Part shown: positions 26,311-33,731 of the stretch, piece by piece
Numbering within the stretch: position 1 is the stretch's first letter
Layout of the letters: every line of letters begins with the position of its first letter
Source: JAIVGZ01 sp964552205
GTDB taxonomy: Bacteria; Pseudomonadota; Gammaproteobacteria; Natronospirales; JAIVGZ01
Direction: 5' to 3'
Assembly (NCBI GenBank): GCA_964552205.1
Contig: CAZKFT010000013.1
Coordinates: forward strand, 1 to 48,724
DNA: 48,724 nucleotides
Notes under the pieces: generated by a model
The model's input: only the letters and a program-made list of their open reading frames with translations
Told to the model about the DNA's origin: nothing
The model's database searches: none
Position numbers and translations under genes: made by a program

Positions 26311-26334
26311 GTATATCGTCGAAAAACGAAATAG
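26311..26334 (-). promoter_or_regulatory. ArsR operator, copy in front of arsI
   Basis: Arm GTATATCGT, spacer CGAAAA, arm ACGAAATAG (7 of 9 pairing positions kept). The 25-bp block 26305-26329, including the ribosome-binding site, is identical to 26640-26664 in front of arsR. A TTGTAA ... TATTTC promoter with the same 15-bp spacing as the arsR one runs into it on the reverse strand. Confidence 0.7.
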
Positions 26335-26348
26335 TGGGTAAATTTTTT

Positions 26349-26633
26349 TTACAATTTTTCAATCATCTGTTTCATCTCATCCAATACCTCCCGGTTGATG
26401 CAATAACAGCGCCTGGTGCCATCAATCTCGCCGTCGATAATGCCGGCCTCGCGCAGAATCCTGAGATGTTCTGACACGGTTGATTGGGCGAGTGGCAGCT
26501 CATCGGCCAGTGAGCCAGTCTGGCAACTTCCGCGCTTGGCCAGAAACCTGACAATCTGCACGCGTGCAGGGTGGGCCAGTGCTTTGCACAATGCGCTCAG
26601 CTGATCGTCGGTCTTGGTTCCTGCTTTGCTCAT
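26349..26633 (-). CDS. arsR: ArsR/SmtB-family metalloregulator
   Basis: 94 residues, winged HTH. The recognition helix region is LPLAQSTVSEHLRILREAGII. Cys16 (SALCKALAHPARV), Cys37 (KRGSCQTG) and Cys76 (RRCYCINRE, with a second Cys at 78) could form a metalloid site, but the classic ELCVCDL motif is not present. It probably senses arsenite, organoarsenicals or another soft metal and represses from the operators at 26646-26669 and 26311-26334. The ATG at 26633 has AAGGA upstream. It is followed by arsI. Confidence 0.88.
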   Translation of the reverse strand: MSKAGTKTDDQLSALCKALAHPARVQIVRFLAKRGSCQTGSLADELPLAQSTVSEHLRILREAGIIDGEIDGTRRCYCINREVLDEMKQMIEKL

Positions 26634-26645
26634 GTCATGTCCTTC

Positions 26646-26669
26646 GTATATCGTCGAAAAACGATATAC
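26646..26669 (-). promoter_or_regulatory. ArsR operator in front of arsR, perfect dyad
   Basis: Perfect 9-bp arms GTATATCGT and ACGATATAC around a 6-nt CGAAAA spacer. It overlaps the -10 of the arsR promoter, the usual place for repression by ArsR-type proteins. The same 25-bp block recurs in front of arsI. Confidence 0.78.
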
Positions 26670-26689
26670 CTGATGAGAGCCGAAGTCAA
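26661..26689 (-). promoter_or_regulatory. arsR promoter
   Basis: Reverse-strand -35 TTGACT (26689-26684). The -10 is either TATATC (15-bp spacer) or TATCGT (17-bp spacer), both inside the operator palindrome. Confidence 0.55.
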
Positions 26690-26699
26690 CAATTTTGTG

Positions 26700-27335
26700 T
26701 CAAAGGCCTGGGAGAACGTCCGGATTGGTCGAGTACAGCCCCGTGATACGCACTTCGCTGATGACATGCCCCTGCAACGCGGCCGCCACATCGGCTCCGG
26801 TAAACGGGCCTTCTACAGGGCATCGCTCAAGGTCGGTGGCGTAAAGGGTGAAATGGTAGTGGTGCGGGATGCTGTCGTTCCAGGGTGGGCATGGGCCATC
26901 GTAGCCAAAGTACTCCCCCTCCATATCGGGGTCCCCTGAAAACCAACCGGTGTAATCGTTGAGCCCCTGTCTGGAGCCAGCCGGCCCCGGTGGATCTTTC
27001 TTGCCGCGTTGGGTAATGCCATCTGAACAGCTACCTTCCGCAACCCCATCACAATTGGGCGCGATGTCGACCATGACCCAATGGTAGAAATCCGCTCGCG
27101 GCAAGTCTGCGGGCACCTCCTTGCCTTCCTTGTTCACATCGTCAGGCCTGGTCGGCGCGGATTGGTCGCGACAAATGAGGACAAGCGACTTTGTACCCTC
27201 CGGAACATCGCGCCAGCGAATCTCCGGGTTGCGGTTATCGCTCAACCTGAGGTGTGACTCCTCGTCCTGCACGCCGAAAGCAAAACGCGGGTCGATAGCC
27301 TCGTTGTGGCCGATGTCTGTTATCGTCATCTTCAT
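26700..27335 (-). CDS. YbhB/YbcL-family phosphatidylethanolamine-binding-like protein
   Basis: 211 residues. PEBP fold with CRDQSAPTRPDD and ADFYHWVMVDIAP (the DxxAP...HW pocket) and YDGPCPPWNDSIPHHYHFTLYATD (the GPCPP...HxYxFxLYA block). No signal peptide. Bacterial members bind small anionic ligands, and the role is unknown. The ATG at 27335 was chosen over 27347 because a reverse -10 TATGGT (27348-27343) covers the upstream ATG and predicts a start at 27335. Divergent from gloA by 27 bp. Confidence 0.85.
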   Translation of the reverse strand: MKMTITDIGHNEAIDPRFAFGVQDEESHLRLSDNRNPEIRWRDVPEGTKSLVLICRDQSAPTRPDDVNKEGKEVPADLPRADFYHWVMVDIAPNCDGVAEGSCSDGITQRGKKDPPGPAGSRQGLNDYTGWFSGDPDMEGEYFGYDGPCPPWNDSIPHHYHFTLYATDLERCPVEGPFTGADVAAALQGHVISEVRITGLYSTNPDVLPGL

Positions 27336-27341
27336 AGGAAA

Positions 27342-27350
27342 TACCATACT
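27342..27350. promoter_or_regulatory. Overlapping divergent -10 elements (PEBP gene / gloA)
   Basis: ATACCATACT holds TACCAT (27342-27347) and CATACT (27345-27350) forward, and TATGGT (27348-27343) reverse. The reverse start is predicted at the PEBP ATG (27335). gloA at 27363 has an AGGAG site in between. Confidence 0.4.
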
Positions 27351-27362
27351 ACAGGAGTCACG

Positions 27363-27752
27363 ATGCGCATCCTTCACACCATGATTCGCGTGGGAAATCT
27401 GGACGAATCCCTGGCCTTTTACACAGGCATTCTGGGCATGCGCCTGTTACGACGCCATGAATATCCAGAGGGAAAATTCACGCTCGCGTTCGTTGGATAC
27501 GGGGATGAGTCGGCCAACGCAGTCATCGAGCTGACCCACAACTGGGGCACCGACCACTACGACCTCGGAAATGGATTTGGACACATTGCCCTCGCTGTAG
27601 AGGATGCCAAGGCCGCATGTGATCGCATCCGCGAACGCGGCGGCAAGGTAGTGCGCGAGGCAGGTCCGATGAAGCATGGAACGACTGTCATCGCATTCGT
27701 GGAGGATCCCGACGGCTACAAGATTGAGTTGATTGAGCGTAAGGACGGATAG
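27363..27752 (+). CDS. gloA: Lactoylglutathione lyase (glyoxalase I)
   Basis: 129 residues. All four metal ligands are in place: His5 (ILHTMIRV), Glu in AVIELTHNWG, His in GFGHIALAVED and Glu in YKIELIER. The short E. coli-like form is usually nickel dependent. Converts the methylglyoxal-glutathione adduct to lactoylglutathione in the cytosol. The ATG at 27363 has CAGGAG upstream. First of gloA-hydrolase-terB, with 2 nt to the next start. Glutathione is made by gshAB in the same window. Confidence 0.95.
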   Translation: MRILHTMIRVGNLDESLAFYTGILGMRLLRRHEYPEGKFTLAFVGYGDESANAVIELTHNWGTDHYDLGNGFGHIALAVEDAKAACDRIRERGGKVVREAGPMKHGTTVIAFVEDPDGYKIELIERKDG

Positions 27753-27754
27753 GT

Positions 27755-28387
27755 ATGGCAGCGCTACGTGACACAGCCATCCAGATTGACGGCCCGGCGG
27801 GTGTTCTGGAGTGCCTGCTGCTCGAGCCTGGCGATGGTAAGGCCAGCGCCGTGGCTGTTGTCTGCCATCCGCATCCTCTGCATGAAGGCACCATGAACAA
27901 CAAGGTGGTGCATACCCTTGCGAAGACCTTTGCCGCGCGGGGGATGGCGGTCCTGCGTTTCAACTTCCGGGGTGTTGGCGACAGCGAAGGCACTTACGAT
28001 GAAGGCAGGGGTGAAACGGAAGACGCTCAAACCGCGCTGGATTGGATGATGGCCCGCCATCCTGGGGCGGCGGCCTGGATGGCAGGGTTCAGTTTCGGGA
28101 GCTATGTGGCGCTCCAGGTCGCGCAGGACAGGGATTTGGCGGGCTTGGTCATGGTTGCCCCGCCGGTAAAGCGCTTCGAGTTCGCGAATTTCCAGCACCC
28201 ACACTGTCCGTGGCTGGTGGTGCAGGGGGACGCAGATGATGTGGTGGCTGTTGATGATGTCCTTGCTTGGATTGATGGACTCTATCCAGGGCCGACGCTG
28301 ACAGTCATGAAGGGTGTAGGGCATTTCTTCCATGGCCACCTGACGGCGTTGCGTGAAACGGTTGAGGAGTTCATGAACGATGCTTGA
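27755..28387 (+). CDS. Alpha/beta hydrolase (COG2945 type)
   Basis: 210 residues. Nucleophile elbow GFSFGSYVAL (Ser in GxSxG), His-containing CHPHPLHEGTMNNKVVHT near residue 35-50, Asp in VVQGDADDVV and the catalytic His in GVGHFFHGH. Small cytosolic esterase or thioesterase-like enzyme of the family often annotated as CocE/dienelactone-hydrolase-like. Its place after gloA makes a glutathione-thioester or stress role possible, but this is inference. It overlaps terB by 8 nt. Confidence 0.82.
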   Translation: MAALRDTAIQIDGPAGVLECLLLEPGDGKASAVAVVCHPHPLHEGTMNNKVVHTLAKTFAARGMAVLRFNFRGVGDSEGTYDEGRGETEDAQTALDWMMARHPGAAAWMAGFSFGSYVALQVAQDRDLAGLVMVAPPVKRFEFANFQHPHCPWLVVQGDADDVVAVDDVLAWIDGLYPGPTLTVMKGVGHFFHGHLTALRETVEEFMNDA

Positions 28388-28850
28388 TGCACTGAAGCGC
28401 TTTTTTGATACCCGACTGACGGGGGCGGAACCGGGCCACGACGAGGCCGAAGTCAATGCTGCGTTGGAGATTGCGACAGCAGCATTGATGATTGAGATGG
28501 TGCGTGCGGATGATCATGCGCAGGGTGAGCAGGACGAGATTCAGACAGTGGAGGCCTTGCTTGCGCTGCACTTCCAGCTCGACGAGGATGCAACCGCGAA
28601 CCTGCTCGCACTTGCCGAGGATCGCGCACAGGCGAGTGTGTCACTGCACGAGTTCACCCGCATCATCCACAAACATTTTTCCGTCTCGCAAAAAACAACG
28701 GTCGTCGAGATGCTGTGGCGGGTTGCGCTGGCGGATGGAAAGGTGGACGCCCACGAGGAGCATCTGGTGCGCAAAGTGGCGGAGTTGTTGTACCTTCCTC
28801 AGGCCGCTTACATCCGGGCCAAGGAAGCCGCTAAGGTTCCCCGGAAATGA
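28380..28850 (+). CDS. TerB-family protein
   Basis: 156 residues, all-helical, soluble. TerB-like repeats VNAALEIATAALMIEMVRADDHAQGEQDEI and VEMLWRVALADGKVDAHEEHLVRKVAELL, each with the acidic D/E-rich helix-loop-helix (ADxxxxxxE) that binds calcium-like ions in TerB. Stand-alone TerB proteins are common in gammaproteobacteria and need not mean tellurite resistance; no other ter genes are present. The start overlaps the hydrolase gene; a terminator follows directly. Confidence 0.85.
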   Translation: MLDALKRFFDTRLTGAEPGHDEAEVNAALEIATAALMIEMVRADDHAQGEQDEIQTVEALLALHFQLDEDATANLLALAEDRAQASVSLHEFTRIIHKHFSVSQKTTVVEMLWRVALADGKVDAHEEHLVRKVAELLYLPQAAYIRAKEAAKVPRK

Positions 28851-28877
28851 AAAAAGCCCGGTAAAACCGGGCTTTTT
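28851..28877. terminator. Bidirectional intrinsic terminator
   Basis: AAAAAGCCCGG, 5-nt loop TAAAA, CCGGGCTTTTT. The A/T tracts on both sides let it end terB forward and the HU gene in reverse. Confidence 0.92.
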
Positions 28878-28900
28878 CCAGTAATCCGGCGGTAGCCGGT

Positions 28901-29245
28901 TTACGCCATCTCTTTCAGACCCTTGAGTGCGGTGACCTTGACGACCCGGCGTGCTGGCTTCGCCTTGAACGTGGTCATTTCGCCCGTGAACGGGTTGACG
29001 CCCTTACGTGCCGGGGTTGCCGGACGCGTGCGCACGGTAATCTTCATCAGGCCAGGCACGGTGAACACACCCGGTCCACCTTTCTTGACGTTCTTCTTGA
29101 TCAGTACAGCGAGTTCGTCGAATACGGCGCCGACTTGCTTCTTGGTCAGGTCCGTCTTGCCGGAGATGTGGGTGAGAATCTCTGACTTGGTTGGGGCCTT
29201 GGCAGCAGGTGCGGCTTTCTTCGCGGCTTTCTTCTTTCCGGCCAT
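28901..29245 (-). CDS. HU-family DNA-binding protein with Lys/Ala-rich N-terminal tail
   Basis: 114 residues. N-terminal histone-H1-like stretch (GKKKAAKKAAPAAKAPTKSE), then an HU/IHF domain with TRPATPARKGVNPFTGE as the DNA-binding arm and a basic C-terminus. A nucleoid protein that bends and compacts DNA; the tail adds non-specific charge contacts. The ATG at 29245 was chosen over an upstream in-frame start because GGAGGA sits 8 nt before it. Extended HU forms like this are frequent in Xanthomonadales-type bacteria. Confidence 0.92.
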   Translation of the reverse strand: MAGKKKAAKKAAPAAKAPTKSEILTHISGKTDLTKKQVGAVFDELAVLIKKNVKKGGPGVFTVPGLMKITVRTRPATPARKGVNPFTGEMTTFKAKPARRVVKVTALKGLKEMA

Positions 29246-29376
29246 GCGGATAATCCTCCAGTTGTACAGTGATGTTGGTGGCCGCACGAACATTCAACGG
29301 CGGTTGCTTGATTCTCGTACAAGTTGGCGTGACTTACAAGCGTTTTGACCCTATTTTTTCAGGGTTGAAATCCACC

Positions 29377-29910
29377 CTACAGAATTGAGCGCAAGGCGAG
29401 CCTGAGGAATTGCAAGGCGATGAGGACGAACAGCGGGCTCAAATCCAGCCCCCCCATCACGGGGATGAGGCGACGGGCTGGATTCAGCAGCGGAGCGGTG
29501 ATTTGCGACAGCAGGGCGGTTGCCGGGGAGTGCACGCCGGGATTCACCCAGCTGATGACCGCTTGAATCAGAATTGCGACGATGAAGGTCAACAACGCGA
29601 GATCCAGCAGTTGGTAAACGGAGACCCAAAGCAACGTACCGAGACCTGCCGCCCGGCCCTCCAGCAGCAGCACCAGCCACAATCCCAGCATCTTGATGGC
29701 GAGCATCGCGACGATGCATGCGAAGTCCACCCCCCGGAAGCCCGGTATGACACGCCGCAGTGGAATCAGGACCGGGTTGGTGATCGTCACCAATGCCTGC
29801 GAGATCGGGTTGTAGAAGTTGGCCCGAACCACTTGCAGGACGAAGCGCAACAGCAGTGCCATCGCGTACAGGTGAAATAGCGTGTCAATGAGGAATACAA
29901 AGGGATTCAC
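29377..29910 (-). CDS. yggT: YggT-family membrane protein
   Basis: 177 residues with two YGGT repeats, each a helix pair around a polar turn (YNPISQALVTITNPVLIPLRRVIP and HSPATALLSQITAPLLNPARRLIP). Inner-membrane protein of unclear role, implicated in osmotic or potassium stress and, in other phyla, in division or photosynthetic membranes. Starts with a 4-nt ATGA overlap with proC and forms the end of a yggS-proC-yggT operon. Confidence 0.92.
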   Translation of the reverse strand: MNPFVFLIDTLFHLYAMALLLRFVLQVVRANFYNPISQALVTITNPVLIPLRRVIPGFRGVDFACIVAMLAIKMLGLWLVLLLEGRAAGLGTLLWVSVYQLLDLALLTFIVAILIQAVISWVNPGVHSPATALLSQITAPLLNPARRLIPVMGGLDLSPLFVLIALQFLRLALRSIL

Positions 29911-30755
29911 TGGTTGGAGTCTCCACCTAATGCCTGCGCCAACTGTCTGGAACGTGCCGTAGCGCTTTCGATGGCGCGCTCAAACGATATCCGTAACCCA
30001 TCGTGTTCGAGAACCTCCAGGGCTGCCTCCGTCGTGCCACCTGGCGAGGTCACCTGGGTCCGGAGCTCTGCCGGGGAGAGTTCGCTTCCTGCTGCCATCT
30101 CCGCGGCGCCTCGTGCGGTGGCCAGCGCGAGCTGCCTGGCAGTGGCAGCGGGCAGCCCTTGAGTGATGGCTGCAGCCTCCAGTGCTTCGATGACCAGGAA
30201 GAAATACGCTGGGCCGCTGCCTGACACCGCTGTGACGGCATCCATCAGTGCTTCGTCTTGTACCCAAAGTACATCGCCAGCCTGCGAGAGTACTTGCTCC
30301 GCAACCTCACGATGCTCAGCGGACAGGGCATCGTCGGCGACCAGGACGGTGATTCCGAGCCCTATGAGGGCAGGCGTATTGGGCATGGTGCGTACAACCG
30401 CTTGCGGACCTGCAAGCCAGCCACGAATGTCCTGGAGACGGACACCAGCCATGATGGAGACCACCAGTGCGTTGTCGGGAACGCTACCCGCGAGCGCCTT
30501 GACCACCTTCGACGCCACTTGGGGCTTGGTCGCCAGAAGGAGAAGTTCCGCACTTTCTACTGCGGCGTTGTTGTCGGCATGACACTGGACGCCGAAATCA
30601 CGCATCAAGCGCTCACGCGCGCCAGCATCGGGTTCGCCAACGGCGAGATTCGTCGGAGGGACGCCCGCCGCAATCAGGCCGCCGATGAGGGCCCGGGCCA
30701 TGTTTCCGCCGCCAACGAAAGCGATTTTCAGGGCATCAAGTCGGCGCGCTGTCAT
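29907..30755 (-). CDS. proC: Pyrroline-5-carboxylate reductase
   Basis: 282 residues. N-terminal NAD(P)-binding FVGGGNMARALIGGLI, then TMPNTPALIG and the C-terminal substrate/dimer signature SGSGPAYFFLVIEALEAAA. Makes proline from pyrroline-5-carboxylate, the last step of proline synthesis. The ATG at 30755 is favoured; ATG 30767 is four codons upstream and equally in frame, with no strong SD for either. 31 nt after the yggS stop on the same strand. Confidence 0.94.
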   Translation of the reverse strand: MTARRLDALKIAFVGGGNMARALIGGLIAAGVPPTNLAVGEPDAGARERLMRDFGVQCHADNNAAVESAELLLLATKPQVASKVVKALAGSVPDNALVVSIMAGVRLQDIRGWLAGPQAVVRTMPNTPALIGLGITVLVADDALSAEHREVAEQVLSQAGDVLWVQDEALMDAVTAVSGSGPAYFFLVIEALEAAAITQGLPAATARQLALATARGAAEMAAGSELSPAELRTQVTSPGGTTEAALEVLEHDGLRISFERAIESATARSRQLAQALGGDSNQ

Positions 30756-30786
30756 CGCGTGGAGCATACCGCCAGCAGCCACCGCG

Positions 30787-31464
30787 TCAAGCGCGGGGCC
30801 CGAAAACAGCCGTGCCCACACGCACCAGAGTTGCCCCTTCTGCGATGGCGGCCTCAAGGTCGCCAGACATGCCCATCGACAGGGTATCCATCGCCACGCC
30901 ATGGTGTCGGCATTCATCAAACAGGACCCTGACGGCTGCGAATGCGCGTCGTTGAGATACTGGATCCGTGTGTGCGGCTGGGATGGCCATCAAGCCTCGC
31001 AAACGGAGGTTTGGAAGCGTTGCGACGACTTTTGCGAGCGCCAGAACGTCATTTGGTGCACAACCGGACTTGGCAGCCTCGTCGTCGATGTTGACCTGGA
31101 TGCAAACCTGTAAGGGTGGCATCAGCGCTCCGCGATGTGCGGAGAGGCGCTCCGCAATCTTCACTCGGTCCACGGTGTGTACCCAGGCGAAATGTTGCGC
31201 CACCTGCTTGGACTTGTTGGACTGGAGGGTGCCAATGAAATGCCACTCCGCATCGGGCAGCGCCGCAATATGCTCAAGGGCCTCATTGACGTAGTTTTCA
31301 CCAAAGCGGGGCTGTCCAGCTTCCCAAGCAGCCCGAATAGCCACAGGTGATTGGCCCTTGGAGACCGCCAACAGGGAAATATCATCCGGCGAGCGTCCAT
31401 ACTCGATGGCGGCCGCGGCGATACGCTGCTTGACGGACTCAAGTTGGTGTTTCACGGTGCTCAT
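30787..31464 (-). CDS. yggS: YggS-family PLP homeostasis protein
   Basis: 225 residues, alanine-racemase-like barrel without the C-terminal domain. The PLP Lys lies in LLAVSKGQ near the N-terminus, with FGENYVNEAL, HFIGTLQSNKSK, LSMGMSGDLEAAIAEGATLVRVGTAVFG. Carries and buffers pyridoxal phosphate; no catalysis is known. The ATG at 31464 matches the usual N-terminus; ATG 31476 is possible. Divergent from pilT across a symmetric -10. Confidence 0.94.
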   Translation of the reverse strand: MSTVKHQLESVKQRIAAAAIEYGRSPDDISLLAVSKGQSPVAIRAAWEAGQPRFGENYVNEALEHIAALPDAEWHFIGTLQSNKSKQVAQHFAWVHTVDRVKIAERLSAHRGALMPPLQVCIQVNIDDEAAKSGCAPNDVLALAKVVATLPNLRLRGLMAIPAAHTDPVSQRRAFAAVRVLFDECRHHGVAMDTLSMGMSGDLEAAIAEGATLVRVGTAVFGPRA

Positions 31465-31486
31465 ATATTGCGTCATCCGGTGCTTC

Positions 31487-31494
31487 GCTATACT
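31487..31494. promoter_or_regulatory. Symmetric -10 between yggS and pilT
   Basis: GCTATACT holds forward TATACT (31489-31494) and reverse TATAGC (31492-31487). For pilT a weak -35 TTGCGT lies at 31468-31473 with a 15-bp spacer. pilT has a GGGGGT ribosome site; yggS would get a very short leader. Confidence 0.5.
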
Positions 31495-31517
31495 TTAGCC
31501 AAAACAGGGGGGTCCCG

Positions 31518-32555
31518 ATGGATATTGCCCAGCTGCTTCAGTTTTCAGTCAAGAACGGTGCGTCTGACTTGCACCTGTCGGCCGGCGTGCCGCCGATGAT
31601 TCGTGTGGATGGTGACGTCAAACGCATCAATGTGCCTGCTTTGGAGCATAAGCAGGTCCACAGCCTCGTTTACGACATCATGAACGACAAGCAGCGCAAG
31701 GACTACGAGGAGTTCCTGGAAACGGACTTCTCCTTCGAGGTCCCGGGTCTTGCGCGCTTCCGAGTGAATGCCTTCAATCAGAACCGCGGGGCCGGCGCGG
31801 TATTCCGGACCATTCCCTCAAAAATCCTATCTTTGGAGGAGTTGAAGGCCCCGAAGATATTCGAGGAGATTTCAGACAACCCACGCGGCGTGGTCTTGGT
31901 CACCGGCCCGACCGGGTCGGGGAAGTCCACCACCCTGGCGGCCATGGTCAACTACAAGAACGAAACCGAGTACGGCCATATCCTCACCATCGAGGACCCC
32001 ATCGAGTTCGTGCACGAGAGCAAGAAGTGTCTCATCAACCAGCGCGAAGTCCATCGCGATACCCTCGGATTCAACGAGGCCCTGCGTTCGGCATTGCGCG
32101 AGGACCCGGACGTTGTGCTGGTCGGCGAGATGCGCGACCTGGAAACCATACGATTGGCCTTGTCGGCCGCGGAAACCGGGCACTTGGTGTTCGGCACGCT
32201 TCATACGAGTTCCGCAGCCAAGACGATTGACCGTATCGTTGACGTCTTTCCTGCGGCGGAGAAGGACATGGTTCGTGCGATGCTATCGGAGTCGCTCAAG
32301 GCAGTGATTTCGCAGACCCTGCTAAAGAAAGTTGGAGGGGGACGTGTCGCGGCGCACGAAATCATGATAGGCACTCCGGCAATTCGAAATCTCATCCGAG
32401 AAGCCAAAATTGCGCAGATGTTCTCCGCCATCCAGACCGGTCAGGCGTTCGGCATGCAGACCCTGGATCAGAATCTGCAGGATTTGGTGAAGAAGGGTAT
32501 CGTGACCAAGCAGGAAGCCAGGTCCAAGGCCGCAAATCGCGACCAGTTCATGTAA
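31518..32555 (+). CDS. pilT: Type IV pilus retraction ATPase PilT
   Basis: 345 residues. Walker A GPTGSGKSTTLAAM, Asp box/Walker B (VVLVGEMRDLETI), His box GTLHTSSAAKTIDRIVDVFP and the PilT-specific AIRNLIRE motif. A hexameric ATPase that depolymerises the pilus at the inner-membrane platform and drives twitching. ATG at 31518. First of three retraction-type ATPase genes; 21 nt to the next. Confidence 0.96.
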   Translation: MDIAQLLQFSVKNGASDLHLSAGVPPMIRVDGDVKRINVPALEHKQVHSLVYDIMNDKQRKDYEEFLETDFSFEVPGLARFRVNAFNQNRGAGAVFRTIPSKILSLEELKAPKIFEEISDNPRGVVLVTGPTGSGKSTTLAAMVNYKNETEYGHILTIEDPIEFVHESKKCLINQREVHRDTLGFNEALRSALREDPDVVLVGEMRDLETIRLALSAAETGHLVFGTLHTSSAAKTIDRIVDVFPAAEKDMVRAMLSESLKAVISQTLLKKVGGGRVAAHEIMIGTPAIRNLIREAKIAQMFSAIQTGQAFGMQTLDQNLQDLVKKGIVTKQEARSKAANRDQFM

Positions 32556-32576
32556 TCGGCATTCGGGGGATTTTGA

Positions 32577-33731
32577 ATGGAGCGTGACCAAGGCATAAAG
32601 ATGATGCAAGAGTTGCTGCGGGTGATGGTGAGCCGCGGTGGTTCGGACCTTTTCATCACAGCCCAATTCCCTCCCGCGATGAAGGTCGATGGCATGGTGG
32701 CCCCGATTACCGACAAGCCATTGACCCCTGAGCAGAGTGCGGTCCTCGTGCGGGCTGTCATGAACGACAGGCAGGGCAAGGAGTTTGAGGCGACCAAAGA
32801 GTGCAATTTCGCCATCAATCCGCCGGGCATCGGACGTTTCCGTGTGAATGCGTTCGTGCAGCAAGGGCGCGTAGGGGCCGTGCTGCGGACCATTACCACG
32901 GAAATCCCGGATTTTGACAAGCTAGGCCTGCCGAAGGTGCTCAAGGACGTTGTCATGAGCAAACGCGGCCTGATGATTCTCGTAGGCGGCACGGGCTCCG
33001 GTAAGTCGACCACGCTGGCGGCGATGATCGGCTATCGCAACAAGAACTCCAAGGGCCACATCATCACCATCGAGGACCCTGTCGAGTATGTTCACCCGCA
33101 CATCGGCTGTGTCATCACCCAGCGCGAGGTGGGAGTGGACACGGATAGCTGGGAAGCGGCCCTCAAGAACACGCTGCGTCAGGCGCCGGATGTGATTCTC
33201 ATCGGCGAAATTCGTGAACGCGAAACCATGGAACATGCCATCGCGTTTGCGGAAACCGGACACCTGTGTCTGTCCACGCTACATGCCAACAGTGCCAACC
33301 AGGCTCTCGACCGGATCATCAACTTGTTCCCGGAGGAGCGGCGACAGCAGCTGCTGCTGGACCTGTCGCTCAATATCAGGGCGTTGGTGTCGCAACGGCT
33401 AATCAAGAAGAAGGATGGCAAAGGGCGTGCAGCGGCCATTGAGATCATGCTCAATTCCCCGTTGATTTCCGATCTCATCCACAAGGGCGAGATGCACGAA
33501 ATCAAGGCCATCATGTCGAAGTCACGCGAACTCGGTATGCAGACATTCGACCAAGCGCTCTTTGAGTTGTACGAGCAGGGGGATATCTCTTACGAGGATG
33601 CGCTCCGCCAGGCGGACTCCCAGAACGAGTTGCGCCTCAAGATCAAGCTTGAGAGCAAACGCACTGACCTCCCTGCAGGTGAGCAGTCGAGCCTCGCCAT
33701 GGTGGAAGAGGATGAGGGTAACCGGTTTTGA
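32577..33731 (+). CDS. pilU: PilT-like ATPase PilU
   Basis: 384 residues, the usual PilU length. Walker A GGTGSGKSTTLAAM, Walker B VILIGEIRERETME, His box STLHANSANQALDRIINLFP. The AIRNLIRE motif of PilT is replaced by SPLISDLIHKGEM, typical of PilU. A PilT-dependent accessory ATPase that gives higher retraction force. It ends with a charged C-terminal tail after residue about 350. The third ATPase gene starts on its stop codon. Confidence 0.94.
   Translation: MERDQGIKMMQELLRVMVSRGGSDLFITAQFPPAMKVDGMVAPITDKPLTPEQSAVLVRAVMNDRQGKEFEATKECNFAINPPGIGRFRVNAFVQQGRVGAVLRTITTEIPDFDKLGLPKVLKDVVMSKRGLMILVGGTGSGKSTTLAAMIGYRNKNSKGHIITIEDPVEYVHPHIGCVITQREVGVDTDSWEAALKNTLRQAPDVILIGEIRERETMEHAIAFAETGHLCLSTLHANSANQALDRIINLFPEERRQQLLLDLSLNIRALVSQRLIKKKDGKGRAAAIEIMLNSPLISDLIHKGEMHEIKAIMSKSRELGMQTFDQALFELYEQGDISYEDALRQADSQNELRLKIKLESKRTDLPAGEQSSLAMVEEDEGNRF

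Noticed and set aside
28380..28850. Tellurite resistance locus around terB
   Set aside because: Only a lone TerB-domain gene is present; terA, terC, terD or terE are absent, so resistance is not supported.
29335..29376. Terminator between yggT and HU
   Set aside because: ACCCT/AGGGT forms only a 5-bp stem around an A-rich loop without a T tract in the right place.
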